The notes: generated by a model not told the origin, from the letters alone. DNA of 64,000 bases from Pogona vitticeps (GCF_051106095.1 NC_135784.1:146727428-146791427), one strand, 5' to 3'. Positions 44,330-55,738 are shown, counted from the first letter of the stretch. Numbers and translations: made by a program.

Positions 44330-45392
44330 CTTCCACAGCTAGTAAATCCTTCCATAGTCAGATTCAGTGCTGAATCTGTGTTTCCACGTACAGTGGAACT
44401 GCCCCAGTTCCACAACCTCACCAGAGCAGGACAACTTGCAGGTCCTCAACCGGTTGTTCGCAGTCCATTTTTGTGCCAAGATTGAGGCTATCCATAGGGA
44501 TTTTGACTCCGTAGGTACAATGAATCATATTGAGATGTTCAACACACTATATGGTCTGGTTATATTGGATCAATTTTAGTCGGTGTTGGCTGATGATGTG
44601 GACAAGGCCCTTGCACACTCTAAGGCTATCACCTCCCAATCAGACCCCCTTAGAATCGGCTGGGACAATGACTATTGAATGGGCCACTCAGATTATGAAT
44701 TCCTCCTTTCAGGAGGGATATTTACCTTCCATCCTGAAGGAGATGACAAGCCAACCCATTCTGAAAAAAGACAACTTGTCAACCAATGACCTGAACAACT
44801 ATTGCCTGGTTGCTAAAATACCATTTATGGAGAAACTGATTCAGAGGTTGGTGCTTGACCAGCTTCAGGTGTTCTTGGAGGATCCCGATAGTCGGAATCC
44901 ATTTCAGTCTGGGTTCAGGCCACATCATGGGACTGAGACAGTTCTGGTCGCCCTGTGAGATGACCTGTTATGGCAGGCTGACCAAGGGAGTGTGACCCTG
45001 TTCGTTGTCTTGGATCTCTCAGCCACCTTTGATAATGTCAAGCATGCTCCTCCTGGACTGGTTGTTGAGACTGGGGATTAGAGGCCAAGCATTATGCTGG
45101 GGTAGATGAACAGAACTTAGAGCATTGTCTGACTGCAGTTATGGACTAGATGAGGACAAATAGGCTGAAGCTCAATCCAGACAAGATGGAGAGCTTTCTG
45201 TTGGGAGGGCATCTTGATTGGTTAGGTCATTTGTTGCCTGATCTTGGTGGGGTCACTCTTTCCCTGAAGGATCAGGCCCTCTCAATGGATAAAAGGCCAA
45301 ATTTGCCTTTTTCCATCTGAGGCAGATTTTACATCTCCACCCCCTTCTCAGCAGGAAGTAACACTGGTTCACATGTTAGTAATTTCAAGGAG
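44330..45392 (+). mobile_element. L2-clade LINE, linker and first half of RT
   Basis: Sense reading: TIEWATQIMNSSFQEGYLPS, ILKEMTSQPILKKDNLS, an LNNYCLVAKIPFMEKLIQRL run, VLDQLQVFLEDPDSRNPFQS, GFRPHHGTETVLVAL. A stop follows, then a VLDLSATFDNV-like block and decayed palm text. Many stops occur after 44957. Similarity ends abruptly at about 45392 within LVHMLVISR, where BovB begins. Confidence 0.8.
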
Positions 45393-45800
45393 GAGGAGAA
45401 GGCTGATCGCCAAAGAATGAATGCTTTTGAGTTGTGGTGCTGGAGGAGACTCTTGAGAGTCCCTGGGCTGCAAAGAGAACAAACCTATCAATTCTGAAGG
45501 AAATCATCCTTGCGTGATCACTGGAAGGACAGATCCTGAAGCTGAGGCTCCAATACTTTGGCCATCTCATGAGAAGAGAAGACTCTTCCAAGCCTCAATC
45601 GGTCTTGGAAAAGACCCTGATGAAAGTGTGAAGGCAAGAGGAGAAGGTGACAACAGAGGACAAGATGTTTGGACAGTGTCATCAAAGCTACAACATGAAT
45701 TTGACCCAACTCCGGGAGGCAGTGGAAGATAGGAGGGCCTGGCATGCTCTGGTCCATGGGGTCACAAAGAGTCAGACACAACTAAACAACAACAACAACA
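45393..45800 (+). mobile_element. BovB 3' end joined to L2
   Basis: Sense BovB: ADRQRMNAFELWCWRRLLRV-like text, ILKEI, LKLRLQYFGHLM, and the terminal GACACAACTAAACAACAACA. It abuts the L2 fragment with no spacer. Frameshifts occur near 45465 and 45590. Confidence 0.85.
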
Positions 45801-45837
45801 ACTACAAATAAATAATTGAATGAAATGTTCTACCACT

Positions 45838-45906
45838 TCCACCTATGCTGTTCCAAGTCCTCCATACAGAGCACGTTACCATAGCCTCTCAAGACTGAAG
45901 GATACC
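45838..45906 (+). mobile_element. Short LINE 3' end, same family as 37083
   Basis: CCAAGTCCTCCATACAGAGC, GTTACCATAGCCTCTCAAGA and CTGAAGGATACC parallel the complement of 37085-37150. Confidence 0.6.
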
Positions 45907-46688
45907 TAAATCAGACATCCAGTAAGCCGAAGCTCTTGTTTCATGTTACCTATGCAAATTGGTTTCTTTGAGCAAGTACGAAGTGCTGGCTTTTGCACCT
46001 GAATAATTAAACTGTCCTTAAGTAAAAGGACACTGGTGGCAGCAAAGTTGAAAATTAAGAAAGGGGGGGAAAGGTAATATTGTAATGGGAAATGAAAGGA
46101 GCCAGCCAGGGGTGTCTCCTCCCTCTTTGAAAGTAAGGCTCAGCCCCAACACAGATACCACCACAGTAAAGTTGTAGTCTTCCAATCTGTGGGTAAATTT
46201 TACAATTTGGATTAAGTCTGCCCCTGGTGTGTTTGTAGACCACTTGAGGGTGAGGGATTCATTGTAGAGCTGTTTGCAAAACCACAGTGCCATTGGAATG
46301 AATGAAGGGATGTGCAACAAAACAAATAATTTCTGCAAAGTAGGGTAAGATCTTTTCAATTATTACTATTTAAGGTGCTTTGGACTCACTTTTGCTGTGA
46401 CAGACTTGGCATGGTAATGCAGCAGTTGGAATAAGTTACTTTCTTGAACTACATTTTTCATGCTAAGGTCTAGGGGGTTGTAGTACAAAATATTATGGCC
46501 AGATTATAAGTATGGTCCCCCCCTTTTCACCTGTAAAAATTAGATGGTTTGCATGGTTCTGCACTGTACCTTTCTTGCTCCAACCAACTGAGCTGGCTCA
46601 GAGCAGAACTATGATCACATTTAGTTATTGCTGCAGCCCTCTTTTAGAACTGAAAAAGCTTTTTGGGATGGCAAATAAATGAGCAGGT
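45907..46688. other. Mostly unassigned
   Basis: No gene. 46440-46500 (ACTACATTTTTCATGC...GTTGTAGTACAAAA) may be a decayed palindromic MITE. Confidence 0.35.
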
Positions 46689-46750
46689 ATTCATTCATTC
46701 ATTCATTCATTCATTCATTCATTCATTCATTCATTCATTCATTCATTCAT
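46689..46750. repeat. (ATTC)n microsatellite
   Basis: About 15 uninterrupted 4-bp units; the open frame through it is low-complexity. Confidence 0.95.
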
Positions 46751-47150
46751 TTATGTACCGGCTTTCCCCTAAAAGGGACGTGCAGAAGCCTGTGCTGCAG
46801 GGTCAGAAGACCAAGCAGTCGTAAGATCAAATCCACGCAACGGAGTGAGCTCCCGTCGCTTGTCCCAGCTCCCGCCAACCTAGCGGTTCGAAAGCATGCA
46901 AATGCAAGTAGATAAATAGGGACCACCTCGGTGGGAAGGTAACAGTGTTCCGTGTCTAAGTCGCACTGGCCATGTGACCACGGAAAGATTGTCTTCAGAC
47001 AAAACGCTGGCTCTATGGCTTGGAAATGGGGATGAGCACCACACCCTAGAGTCGAACACGACTGGACAAAAATTGTCAAGGGGAAACCTTTACCTTTACC
47101 TTTCCCCTAAAAGATCCAAAGCAGCTTACAATATTTGTGCTTAGTATACT
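46751..47150 (-). mobile_element. L2-like 3' UTR, split by a SINE
   Basis: TTATGTACCGGCTTTCCCCT and, after the SINE, TTTCCCCTAAAAGATCCAAA then GCAGCTTACA form an antisense L2-style 3' end. Confidence 0.55.
46776..47099 (+). mobile_element. tRNA-derived SINE, family A, copy 4
   Basis: Flanked by a 14-bp direct repeat CTTTCCCCTAAAAG (46762-46775 and 47100-47113). The body and tail are close to consensus with CpGs intact (CCCGTCGCTTGTCCCAGC, CGAACACGACTGGAC), so it is probably the youngest copy. The head is internally deleted: GGACGT joins directly to GCAGAAGCC, removing the A-box region. Confidence 0.9.
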
Positions 47151-48588
47151 CACACTACATTCATGTCATTCACTGCCTTTCTTACCAGAGGGCAATTGTC
47201 TGTAGCAGAGAACCTCCTTTATTTTATGGAAACTCAGAATGATTTAGACCTCTGGAAAATCCAAATTCCAAATGCTAAATCACACAGAGCATCTCTTACA
47301 GTTTTCCTCTACACACAGTAGGTAGGGGTTTGAAGAGGGAGTCAGAAGAGGGGGTGGAGAGAGCGAGATTGAGAGAGAGAAAAAGGTGAGATCTGCAAAA
47401 TGAAGATGACACAAGAGGTTCATAAAAATAAATAATTTGACTTAGTAATATGCTAGGGCAATGCATTACCAAACAAAAACTGACTACCTTCCTATCCTCA
47501 AAGTTTTTTTTCAGGCTGTACCATTCCCAGTCCTATTTTGGAATGCTTCATAGCCAAACAGCATAACATTGTGGTCTTTTTCTCAAACATCTTTGAATGT
47601 GCCCCGCACCACCCACCTGGTACCGCCATGTCATGGGTGAGTAGAGTGCCCTTCTCTATAGGTTTTAGGACTGCATGCTCTGTGATCCCTTAGCATTAGT
47701 GATGATAGCTAAGGCTGATGAGAGTTGTAGTCCAATAATATCTGGACCACATCATCGACACTTGCTGTATAGAATTCGAAAGCCAAATGCTCCTAAGGTT
47801 TGGTGAAGATAGATTTAACTGTAATCAATAAAACTAATCCAGTTTGGTACATGGTTTGAGAAAAGGAGAAAGAGTTCCTTTGACATCAGTAGGACATGAA
47901 AAACATGTTGCTGCTGCTGCTGTTTAGTGTGCTTAACTGAATGCAGCACAAAGTCCCAAGCTGTGACCAGAAACAAAAAAAATTCAGTACATGAATCTGA
48001 GAAGGGGAAGGGAAATATATAACTTCCCACATTCTCAGGAAAACATCAAGTTGTGAACCAAATGAAAATGGAGGCATTTAAAATTTAGGGTCTTGTTTCC
48101 TTCTGTTCTAAAGATTGCTGGCATTTGTGTAAGGGAAAAAATGTAGGAAGCTTAAAGTAATGAACTAAATGCCATCATTATAACCTCATCATTAAGTGCT
48201 AGCTTTATGAAACACTTTTCACGTAATTGCAGCATTTTGTTATTTTTCTGGCAAACAATTGGCTAATAACAGCAATAGTTTTCCTTTTGACAGGTTTTAT
48301 ACATTTCCTAGAATATTGCTGCCTGTTTAGTTAGCTGTTTTCTTGACAATAGCTTTATAAAATATGGTCTTTCAAACTCATGCCATTTCATTAAAAAAAA
48401 TCCACACTATTTCACTATGATGGAGACCACATTTATTAAACAAATATTTCATTAAGTATGGACGGAGATGTCTTTGAAGTTTCTCCTGCAACCATAACAA
48501 ATAACTAGCAAGTTACTTCTCACTGAACCACAGACCTGGCCTGATGTTAAGAATGGGTCAGATGATTGCATTTTGTCCTTATAACCTT
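47151..48588. other. Mostly unassigned
   Basis: No gene. 47708-47745 (AAGGCTGATGAGAGTTGTAG...) resembles half of a palindromic hAT-type MITE. The rest is unrecognised. Confidence 0.35.
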
Positions 48589-48589
48589 G

Positions 48590-48965
48590 CCCTGTCAGTT
48601 TTGGTGCTCATTACAAGGTACTGGTTATGACCTATAAAGCCCTTAATTAGTTTAGGACCTTGATACTTGTTGGAACATCTCTCCCAGAAATCAGATACTC
48701 ATTTCATCCATACCTCTCAGTCCACGTTGCTAAAAGTAGCCACACCAAGGGAGGCCAGAAAGGTGAAGAAAAGGAATTGGGCCTTCTTGGTGGTGACTCC
48801 CAGTCTTGTCTATTTTGTATACCATTAATTCCAATAAATATTTGGGACTTTTTCATTCTCGCTTTCAATTTTGGTAATTCTACACAATGGGGAACTATTG
48901 ATGTACTGTACAGGCTTTATTTCAAAGCTACAAAAGTAATCAAAGTCTGGTTTGAATGATGTACA
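48590..48965 (+). mobile_element. L2-like LINE C-terminal fragment
   Basis: Broken frames read a VMTYKALN-like block, LGPYLLEHLSQ-like text, TPREARKVKKRNWAFLVVTP-like text and 3' UTR. It is short and decayed. Confidence 0.6.
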
Positions 48966-48984
48966 AAAATAGAATGTTGTGCCT

Positions 48985-49032
48985 GTGGCTGGTTTGCATG
49001 AAGCAGGAGGGCTGGACTAGATGATGCTTTAG
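48985..49032 (+). mobile_element. CR1-type tail remnant
   Basis: AAGCAGGAGGGCTGGACTAG ATGATG is the typical CR1-like 3' phrase; too short for more. Confidence 0.45.
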
Positions 49033-49039
49033 CAGTGCT

Positions 49040-49136
49040 GCCCAAGTCCCAATGAGTGTCCATGGCTGAGATGGGCTTCAAACCCAGTTCAGCTGAGACT
49101 TAGTCCATCACTCTATCCACTGCACCACGCTGGATT
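49040..49136 (-). mobile_element. tRNA-like head of MIR-like SINE
   Basis: GGCTTCAAACCCAGTT (complement of a B box), then TAGTCCATCACTCTATCCAC and TGCACCACGCTGG, the complement of a tRNA-derived SINE head. Confidence 0.6.
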
Positions 49137-49148
49137 AGGATACCATAC

Positions 49149-49602
49149 TAGAGATGGGCACTTCATGTTTATATCTCATGGATGCAATTGTGACCTGTAG
49201 TACCACAGGTACCCCAGGGGTCCAAATTGCTCCCCCAGAACAGCCTGGGCTACTCACCAGGCTCCACATGGTACTGGGGTTCTTCATCATCTCTGTCAAG
49301 CGAATGCTGGCTGGAACCTGGCTGGCCTTTCCTTGCTTCCCCATGCAGCCAACTACTTTGGCAGGGAGGCAAGATGTGGGGTCTCCCCACTCAGCTGATG
49401 AGCAGTCAGCTGTGCAGAGGGGCAGGGAAGGGCCAGCTAGACTTCCACTGGCATTGGTGTCCTGCCGCCACCGAAGGACCCCAGTACCACACAGAGCCCA
49501 ATGAGTGACCCAGCCATTTTGGGGGGAAGAAATAGGGCCCCCACGGCATCTGTGGGTCATATTTCTATCTTTGAGATAACAAATACGAAGTGCCAGTGTC
49601 TA
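49149..49602. mobile_element. hAT-like non-autonomous element, 454 bp
   Basis: Starts TAGAGATGGGCACTTC and ends GAAGTGCCAGTGTCTA, imperfect inverted termini of the same family as 21972-23068. Flanking 8-mers differ (TACCATAC, TTTTGTAC), so the target duplication has decayed or the ends are misjudged. The open frames of 90-140 codons on both strands have no family signature. Confidence 0.6.
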
Positions 49603-49671
49603 TTTTGTACCATATACATATTATTCAAATAATGTGCCTGTTGAGTGAATAATAATAACAATAATTACATA

Positions 49672-49868
49672 CTGTCATGTCAATTATGACTTATGGCAAC
49701 CCATTTCAGGGGCTTCTACGTATAATCAGGTGGTTTAAAATTGTCTTCTTTTGGGGGTGCTCTGCGACGTTGTAGCTTGCCCAAGGTTACACAGGGTGGC
49801 TCTTTCTCCTGAGAGACAGAGTGGGGAATGGAACTCCCAACCTCTGCTCTCTGGGGTATTCAGCCAAC
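49672..49868 (-). mobile_element. MIR-like SINE
   Basis: ATTATGACTTATGGCAACCC, TTGCCCAAGGTTACACAGG and GGAATGGAACTCCCAACCTC follow the antisense order of a CORE/MIR-like tRNA SINE. Confidence 0.6.
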
Positions 49869-49879
49869 TTTTAAATGAA

Positions 49880-51093
49880 TGTCCCTTGCTTTTTGGCCTT
49901 TTCTTTGGGGTGGATATACGCCCTTAGTTGTTAGCAGAATAATTCTTAAGGGTACTAGCTTATTTACCTGTGCAAATGGCTACTCTAGAAGAGCTTAAGT
50001 AACACTTTTCCAGCTGGGCAGGCCACGCATCCGTGTAAAGTTTGCACACATTGCTTGTAAAACAGCTTCTGGTTCCGTAGTTTTGAGTTCTGAGAAATGC
50101 AATTGCAAGTGTCAATGGCATTTGCCATTCAGCAGTGATATCAAAAGTGAGAGTTACTTAGCTCACCCACTGCCCCCCCCAAAAAAAGCTACTAATATTT
50201 AAGGACAAATCTTTGCTCCATAGACTGTAATCATATGCACAATTTTCTGGATGCCAAGAACTTTTAACATCCAGGGTGTTCAAATTTCTTTAACATTAAA
50301 AATGTACACATTCCCTTGTTAAAAGCCCTTGACAATTCTTACAATTGCACAGAAATAGCACATCTTTGACTGGATCTATCATTTCCTTATTTTTTTGGCC
50401 TTGCAGTGGAAAGTAAATGTGCTGCTGTCATTCAGTGGAAGCTGTTGGACAATGAGGGCCTTGGAGGAGACAGAATGAAGCATTAGAGACCTTGCCAGGC
50501 TGTAAGACTATTCAGAAGAAGAAATCCTCTGCCTCAAGTCTGAGGCGCTTTTCCTCTCAAAAATGAGAGTTGATAATCCTCCTCTGACAGGGGCTATTTG
50601 AGCCCTGCCAGCCCTGTTCGGAAGTGACTAGGCACTCGCTTGGCGATGTTTCTTCCACAACATCTGAAGTTGTTCCGAGTCTTCATGGGTTGTAACAAAA
50701 GAAGTCTTCTTAGTTTTCATTCTAAACTGGTATTGGTTGGATGTGTTTTCTTTCCTGAAGCCAGAACCATTCTGCTCTAAAGTAGCACATGCCTTAATTC
50801 AGGCTAACTGTGTTACTGAGATTATGCTAAGGACTGCTGAGGGTATTTTTGTTACACGCTCTTTAAATGGCCCAAGTGCATTCATAATCATCATGTTATT
50901 AATCCTTATTGCCAGTCTGCTAAGCTTGCTCGGTGTTTTGTTTGCCTCCATATTTCAAGGGGAGAGCACTTGGGGAGTCTGAATTCAAAGAACAAAATCA
51001 TGGAGGATGGTATTACGTGTGGTCACTAGACACGATGAACATACGTTCCTTTCAGTACCAGAGGTAGCATACACTCATATATTAGTTGATGAT
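49880..51093. other. Unassigned, possibly conserved non-repetitive DNA
   Basis: No repeat is recognised. 50400-50990 has balanced composition and contains an 81-codon frame (50737-50982) with one hydrophobic stretch (IIIMLLILIASLLSLLGVLF). No homologue is recalled, no splice structure is evident, and the length is compatible with chance. I do not call a gene. Confidence 0.35.
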
Positions 51094-51101
51094 AAACATG
51101 G

Positions 51102-51430
51102 GGTGTGGTGGCACTGCGGGTTAAACTGCAGAAGCCTCTGTGCTGCAAGGTCAGAAGACCAGCAGTCGTAAGATTGAATCCACGCGACGGAATGAGCTCC
51201 CGTCGCTTTGTCCCAGCTCCCACCAATGTAGCAGTTTGAAAGCATGTAAAAATGCAAGTAGATAAATAGGGACCACCTCGGTGGGAAGGTAACAGCATTC
51301 CGTGCCTAAGTCACGCTGGCCATGTGACCACAGAAACTGTCTTCGGACAAACACTTGCTCTACGGCTTGGAAATGGGGATAGCACTGCCCCCTAGAGTTG
51401 GACACGACTGGACTAAATGTCAAGGGGGAA
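51102..51430 (+). mobile_element. tRNA-derived SINE, family A, copy 5
   Basis: Flanked by AAACATGG (51094-51101 and 51431-51438). Head GTGGTGGCACTGCGGGTTAA; body TGTCCCAGCTCCCACCAA; tail GACTGGACTAAATGTCAAGG without the CTTTACC repeats. It is in the same subfamily as copy 1 (CTCTGTGCTGCAAGG). Confidence 0.88.
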
Positions 51431-51594
51431 AAACATGGTTGGAGATGCCCTCAAGTCTTTCCTTCCCACAGGAAATTAGTTGGCCATCAAGTGAACAGAA
51501 TGGACTATCTATACTTTTGGTCTCTTCCTATGTTCTTAATGACTTATGCAATCCTTCATATAAAAAAGCCCTCTGATGTATGAATGTGGGATAT

Positions 51595-51792
51595 TGCTTC
51601 TGTGTCTACAAGTCAAAGCTGAGGACCGGCATTGCCTTGCAGTCTCGTACCTGGATTGCCAATAGGAAAAATGGCAAACAAAGGGCAGCCTGAATGTTGA
51701 CAAATATACCGATATCAGCAGTCAAGATGGTCTACAGGATTTTGCTCACTGTCTCACAAAGACACCAGGGAAGGGAAAATCCCACAACCTCA

Positions 51793-51795
<3 letters not shown>
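51595..51795 (+). repeat. Dispersed repeat V, copy 1
   Basis: AATGTTGACAAATATACCG, GCAGTCAAGATGGTCTAC, TTTTGCTCACTGTCTCACA and AAGGGAAAATCCCA match, in order, the complement of 62060-62190 and part of 61930-62025. The family is unknown; the conserved translated phrases suggest an old protein-coding element. Confidence 0.55.
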
Positions 51796-51845
<50 letters not shown>

Positions 51846-51891
51846 GTATTAGTATTAGTATTAGTATTAGTATTAGTATTAGTATTAGTAT

Positions 51892-51939
<48 letters not shown>

Positions 51940-51940
51940 G
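51796..51940. repeat. Compound microsatellite (ATT)n-(AGTATT)n-(AGT)n
   Basis: About 16 ATT units, then AGTATT units, then AGT units, ending in GTAGGAAGAG. Confidence 0.95.
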
Positions 51941-52654
51941 AAGAGAAATGTACATTTACCACTGTACATAAACGGTGAGGAAGTGGAGAGAGTTGGTAGT
52001 TTTAAATTTCTGGGTACTTACATCTCAGAGGACCTCTCATGGACTATAAATGCCAACATGCTAATGAAGAAAGAACAGAAGAGGCTGTATTTCCTGAGAA
52101 TGCTCGGCAAGTTAAATTTATCTCAGTATTTACTTCTGTCATACTATCGTAGCACCATTGAGAGTGTCCTAACCTATGGCATTCTGGCATGGTTTGGGAG
52201 TAGCTCTGCAGCGGACAAAAAAGCTCTACAGAGAACCATTAAAATTGCCCAGAATATCATCGGGCTCCAGCTACCAACCCTGGGTGACATCTTCACATCC
52301 CGCTGTCTAAGGAAATCACATAGCATCCTGAGAGACTCTTCCCATCCTGCTTATAACTTTTTTGAACTGTTACCATCTGGCAGAAGATATAGAACAATTA
52401 AGACTCGGACCACACATTTTCTCAATAGTTTTTATCCCAGAGCTATAATTGCAATTAATAATGAGCTTAAAGACCACCAGTAGTGAATAATTAGTTGGAC
52501 TGTGTTACTTGGCCTGCAGTGTAGATGTTTGTATTTTTAGTGGGGGACTTTTAGTGGGTGGGGAGTGTTTGGGGAATTTTATGTGTGTGCATGTGTCTGG
52601 TCTCTGGGTGTCTGTGAATTTCGTTGTATGTGTATATACTTACAATGACAATAA

Positions 52655-52655
<1 letters not shown>
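51941..52655 (+). mobile_element. Young LINE 3' end (L2/Rex1-like, Jockey superfamily)
   Basis: A 166-codon uninterrupted frame (51983-52483) gives the C-terminal part of a reverse transcriptase: VGSFKFLGTYISEDLSW, LLLSYYRSTIESVLTYGILA, a GSSSAADKKALQRTIKIAQN run, FTSRCLRKSHSILRDSSHPA, FELLPSGRRYRTIKTRTTHF. A 170-bp 3' UTR follows with TACAATGACAATAAATTATT. It is 5'-truncated. The intact frame makes it the youngest coding LINE remnant in the window. Clade is inferred: the SRCLR..SHP..FELLPSGRRYR order is typical of vertebrate Rex1/L2-like elements. Confidence 0.75.
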
Positions 52656-52730
<75 letters not shown>

Positions 52731-52752
52731 GTATTAGTATTAGTATTAGTAT

Positions 52753-52832
<80 letters not shown>

Positions 52833-52900
52833 TTGGTAGTATTGGTAGTATTGGTAGTATCAGTATTAGTACTATCACTATCACTATCACTATCACTATC

Positions 52901-52960
<60 letters not shown>
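52656..52960. repeat. Compound microsatellite (ATT)n-(AGTATT)n-(AGT)n-(ACTATC)n-(AGT)n
   Basis: Grows out of the AATAAATTATT end of the LINE and repeats the ATT, AGTATT, AGT order of the array before the LINE. It then adds TTGGTAG and CACTAT units. Frames of poly-Leu, Val, Ile, Thr or Asn across it are artefacts. Confidence 0.95.
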
Positions 52961-52961
<1 letters not shown>

Positions 52962-54397
52962 CCACATGCCATTAAAACACAAAACAATTCTCAAAGCTGT
53001 TCTGCTACAAGTTATTTAGATAAAACAATCATCTTTAAGGTCTTCTAAAATCTAAGTGACAGGCTAAATCAAGAAAAAGCACATAGTAGAAATTATTTCC
53101 TTTTCAGGAAGCAGCAGTAGGCATTTAAAAAAAAAAAAACGCACTGAATTATCTACAAGCTCCAAAAAAATGGTGGTTCAATGAGACCACGGGGTTAGTG
53201 GGAAGGTTTTAAAAATAAACCAAAACAGACATTGGAACTTTAAAAGTACTTGTCCAACCATTTCCAAATTTGTCAGAGAGCAAATCCATGCTGTCTACAA
53301 TCACTCTACAAAAGAACTCTTCCAAAAGTGATAACACTTGGGGGTTGGAGTGCCCCCTTCTAGCACTAATGGTTTACAGAATACAATTTTGAGTGGTCAC
53401 CCAATATTAGGAGCACACTCCAGTGACCCTCAAAATCAAAGCTAGTTTGTGAGTTCAGAGTGAAATGAAAAGCAAACCTGAGATGACTTTTCTCATTGCT
53501 TACATTCTTTGTTCCGATCCTGATTCTTTTAAAATGCATATGCAAAGATGTGAGAAAGAGTGTACTATGTGACTGGGGAGAACTGGAAACTTAAGGTATA
53601 AGATATTTATGTGTTTTCTTTCCATCGGGGATATTTTGCTTGTTTGTTTGTGCTCTTAGTTGCTGGGAGCTCCGGGGGAATCACCACCATCACAGCAGCA
53701 ATGAGAATTGTGTGGCTTACAGGCTCCACATGGTACAAGGGTGCCTCTGTGAAGATCCTGGACCTCTGAACTACCTCCCCCGCAATTGCTGTGGACGAAC
53801 ATTTGCCCAAAATGAAGCATTATGCCTTGGCAGTGTGATTCGTTATTTATAAGGGGAGCCTGCAGGACAATTCTTCATTGCAAGTAAATTCTCTGTGTAA
53901 TAACTATAGAGTGGTGAGGCTGCAACCAAAAATGGCTCTACCTACACTTTTTTCTCCCCAGACCTACAATTTTGATGCTGAAAAAATGTTGGCTGAAGCA
54001 GGTCAGAAGAAGAGGATATCCCTAAGATCTCCTTTCCCAGTAGTCAAAAAAGACCCACACCCTTTTCTGTGGTCCTCTTCAATGTTGTGGACGGTTGTAG
54101 GGAAGACTGGAAGAACTGTGCTTCCATAATTCCCCACGTGACAGGCCATGCCTTTCCAGAAGCTTCTTCCACACTCTGGGAAAGTTTTTAGGTGGCTGCC
54201 AAGGGCTTAAAACATTTGGGAAAATAGATCAAACAATAAAGTCTGCAAATTGATTCATATAGGGGTCTGCAAGTGTTTTTACAAATATATCCCCCCACAC
54301 AGACACTGATTTTGAAAAATCTGTTTCATCAGTGCTAGGAGACGGTTTTACAGGAATATACATGAAAAACCATGTGCCTGTGTCTGTCTGTCTTTTT
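52961..54397. other. Unassigned 1.4 kb
   Basis: No gene or repeat recognised. Frames at 53640-53852 and 53878-54129 have no signature. Confidence 0.4.
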
Positions 54398-54420
54398 GAG
54401 AGAGAGAGAGAGAGAGAGAG
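54398..54420. repeat. (GA)n short microsatellite
   Basis: About 11 GA units. Confidence 0.85.
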
Positions 54421-54421
54421 A

Positions 54422-55738
54422 TTTATGAGTATAATTAAGGATGAAAGATAAAAATGCCTGTGTTCCCACCTTTAACATTATAATGCTTTCTCAGACTGAG
54501 TGGGGAGCACACATGTGATAATGGGAGAAATATACACACAATAAAAGCATGAGGTTTAAATCAACTTTACTCCTTTTCCGTTCTTGTATGACATCCACAT
54601 CTCCACTTAGATAACTTGTCAGCAGATAGCAGGAAATCCACCTCCATATGATTACGTTCTCTGGTTTATATTGAAGGGAGGATGAACTGGCTTGGCAAGG
54701 TTCTTATCTGCCAAGAAATGTCTCTTTCAGGAAAAAGAAAGGGACTTTGGGGGTGCAGTTGGAAGATGCTTTACTTCTGTTTGCCAACATTTATCACTTT
54801 TGGACCCTATTAAACCCAGTGCCACACATTTGCCCATCTACTTTCCCAAACTAATATGCCTAATGTGAGCAGTACCCATCTTTTATTATAAGCCCATCTT
54901 CTGTGTTATTATTTTTTTTATTTTAGAGATTTTTCATACGAGCTGACGACACTTCAACACTAGGCATTCAAGAGAGGTGAGACGTTTCTCCTAAGGAAAA
55001 TATTTCCATTGGTATTGATTTTGCATTTGGAAGGCTAATGCATGAAAATTTGTGGTTCTGTCCATTTCTGGTAAATGGCACTATGATTTTCAACAAGTGT
55101 TAATCTACCTTTTCCCCCCTTGCCAGAAGCATTTCTAACACAATGCACTGTCTTGTTGGATTTGGTTGCTAGATTAACCAAAGCCAATGTTTTGTGGCAG
55201 TTCAGTCACAGGTACGGTTATTGTGCCTTTCAAACATTGCTATTCAATACACTCCACTCCTACAAAAGAAATGTGTACTGTGGAAAGGAGAATCAAACAT
55301 AGAATGGGTTATGTTTCTGGTCCATCCCCAAGATCATGCATATCTATTGGGTCCCCACTCTGACATCCTTATATTCATCATGACTATGGATGTCTTCAAT
55401 AGAAAACTATTAAATAAACACCAGTCTTTTATTCAGAAGTAATGGATACTCCAGGACATTCACTCATGGAGCTTTTGGTTTAATGCCTTCCATCAAAGGG
55501 GTGTGTGCACTGGAGTGATCCCAAGACCTGCCTGTGTCCTTCTCAGGGGGGGGGGGGGGAGAACGGATCAGTGTGAAGAGAAGTGGAAGATAAAATAGAT
55601 GACACTGAAGATAAGAACCATTTAAGTGTGAACCAGACCAATCCAATCTTTTCCCATCTGATCGTGCCCTGAGATTTAATGTAAGGAAGTGTGAAACTAA
55701 AACAAAATCTTACTGTCACATTCCTACTGATGAAATCC
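54422..55738. other. Unassigned 1.3 kb
   Basis: No gene or repeat recognised; poly-G run at 55547-55558. Confidence 0.4.

Noticed and set aside
46679-46915. Repeated Ser-Phe-Ile-His frame
   Set aside because: Translation of the (ATTC)n microsatellite running into a SINE.
49135-49560. Antisense 141-codon frame as a host gene
   Set aside because: Lies within TAGAGATGGGC-type inverted termini, so it is inside a hAT-like non-autonomous element, with no recognised domain.
50737-50982. Small membrane protein gene
   Set aside because: One hydrophobic stretch in an 81-codon frame, without homology, splice sites or promoter evidence; expected by chance in 64 kb.
51746-51955. Thr/Asn-rich antisense frame
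   Set aside because: Translation of the ATT/AGT microsatellite before the LINE.
52509-53048. Frames encoding long runs of Leu, Val, Ile, Thr or Asn
   Set aside because: Translation of the ATT/AGT microsatellite in different frames; not a membrane or prion-like protein.
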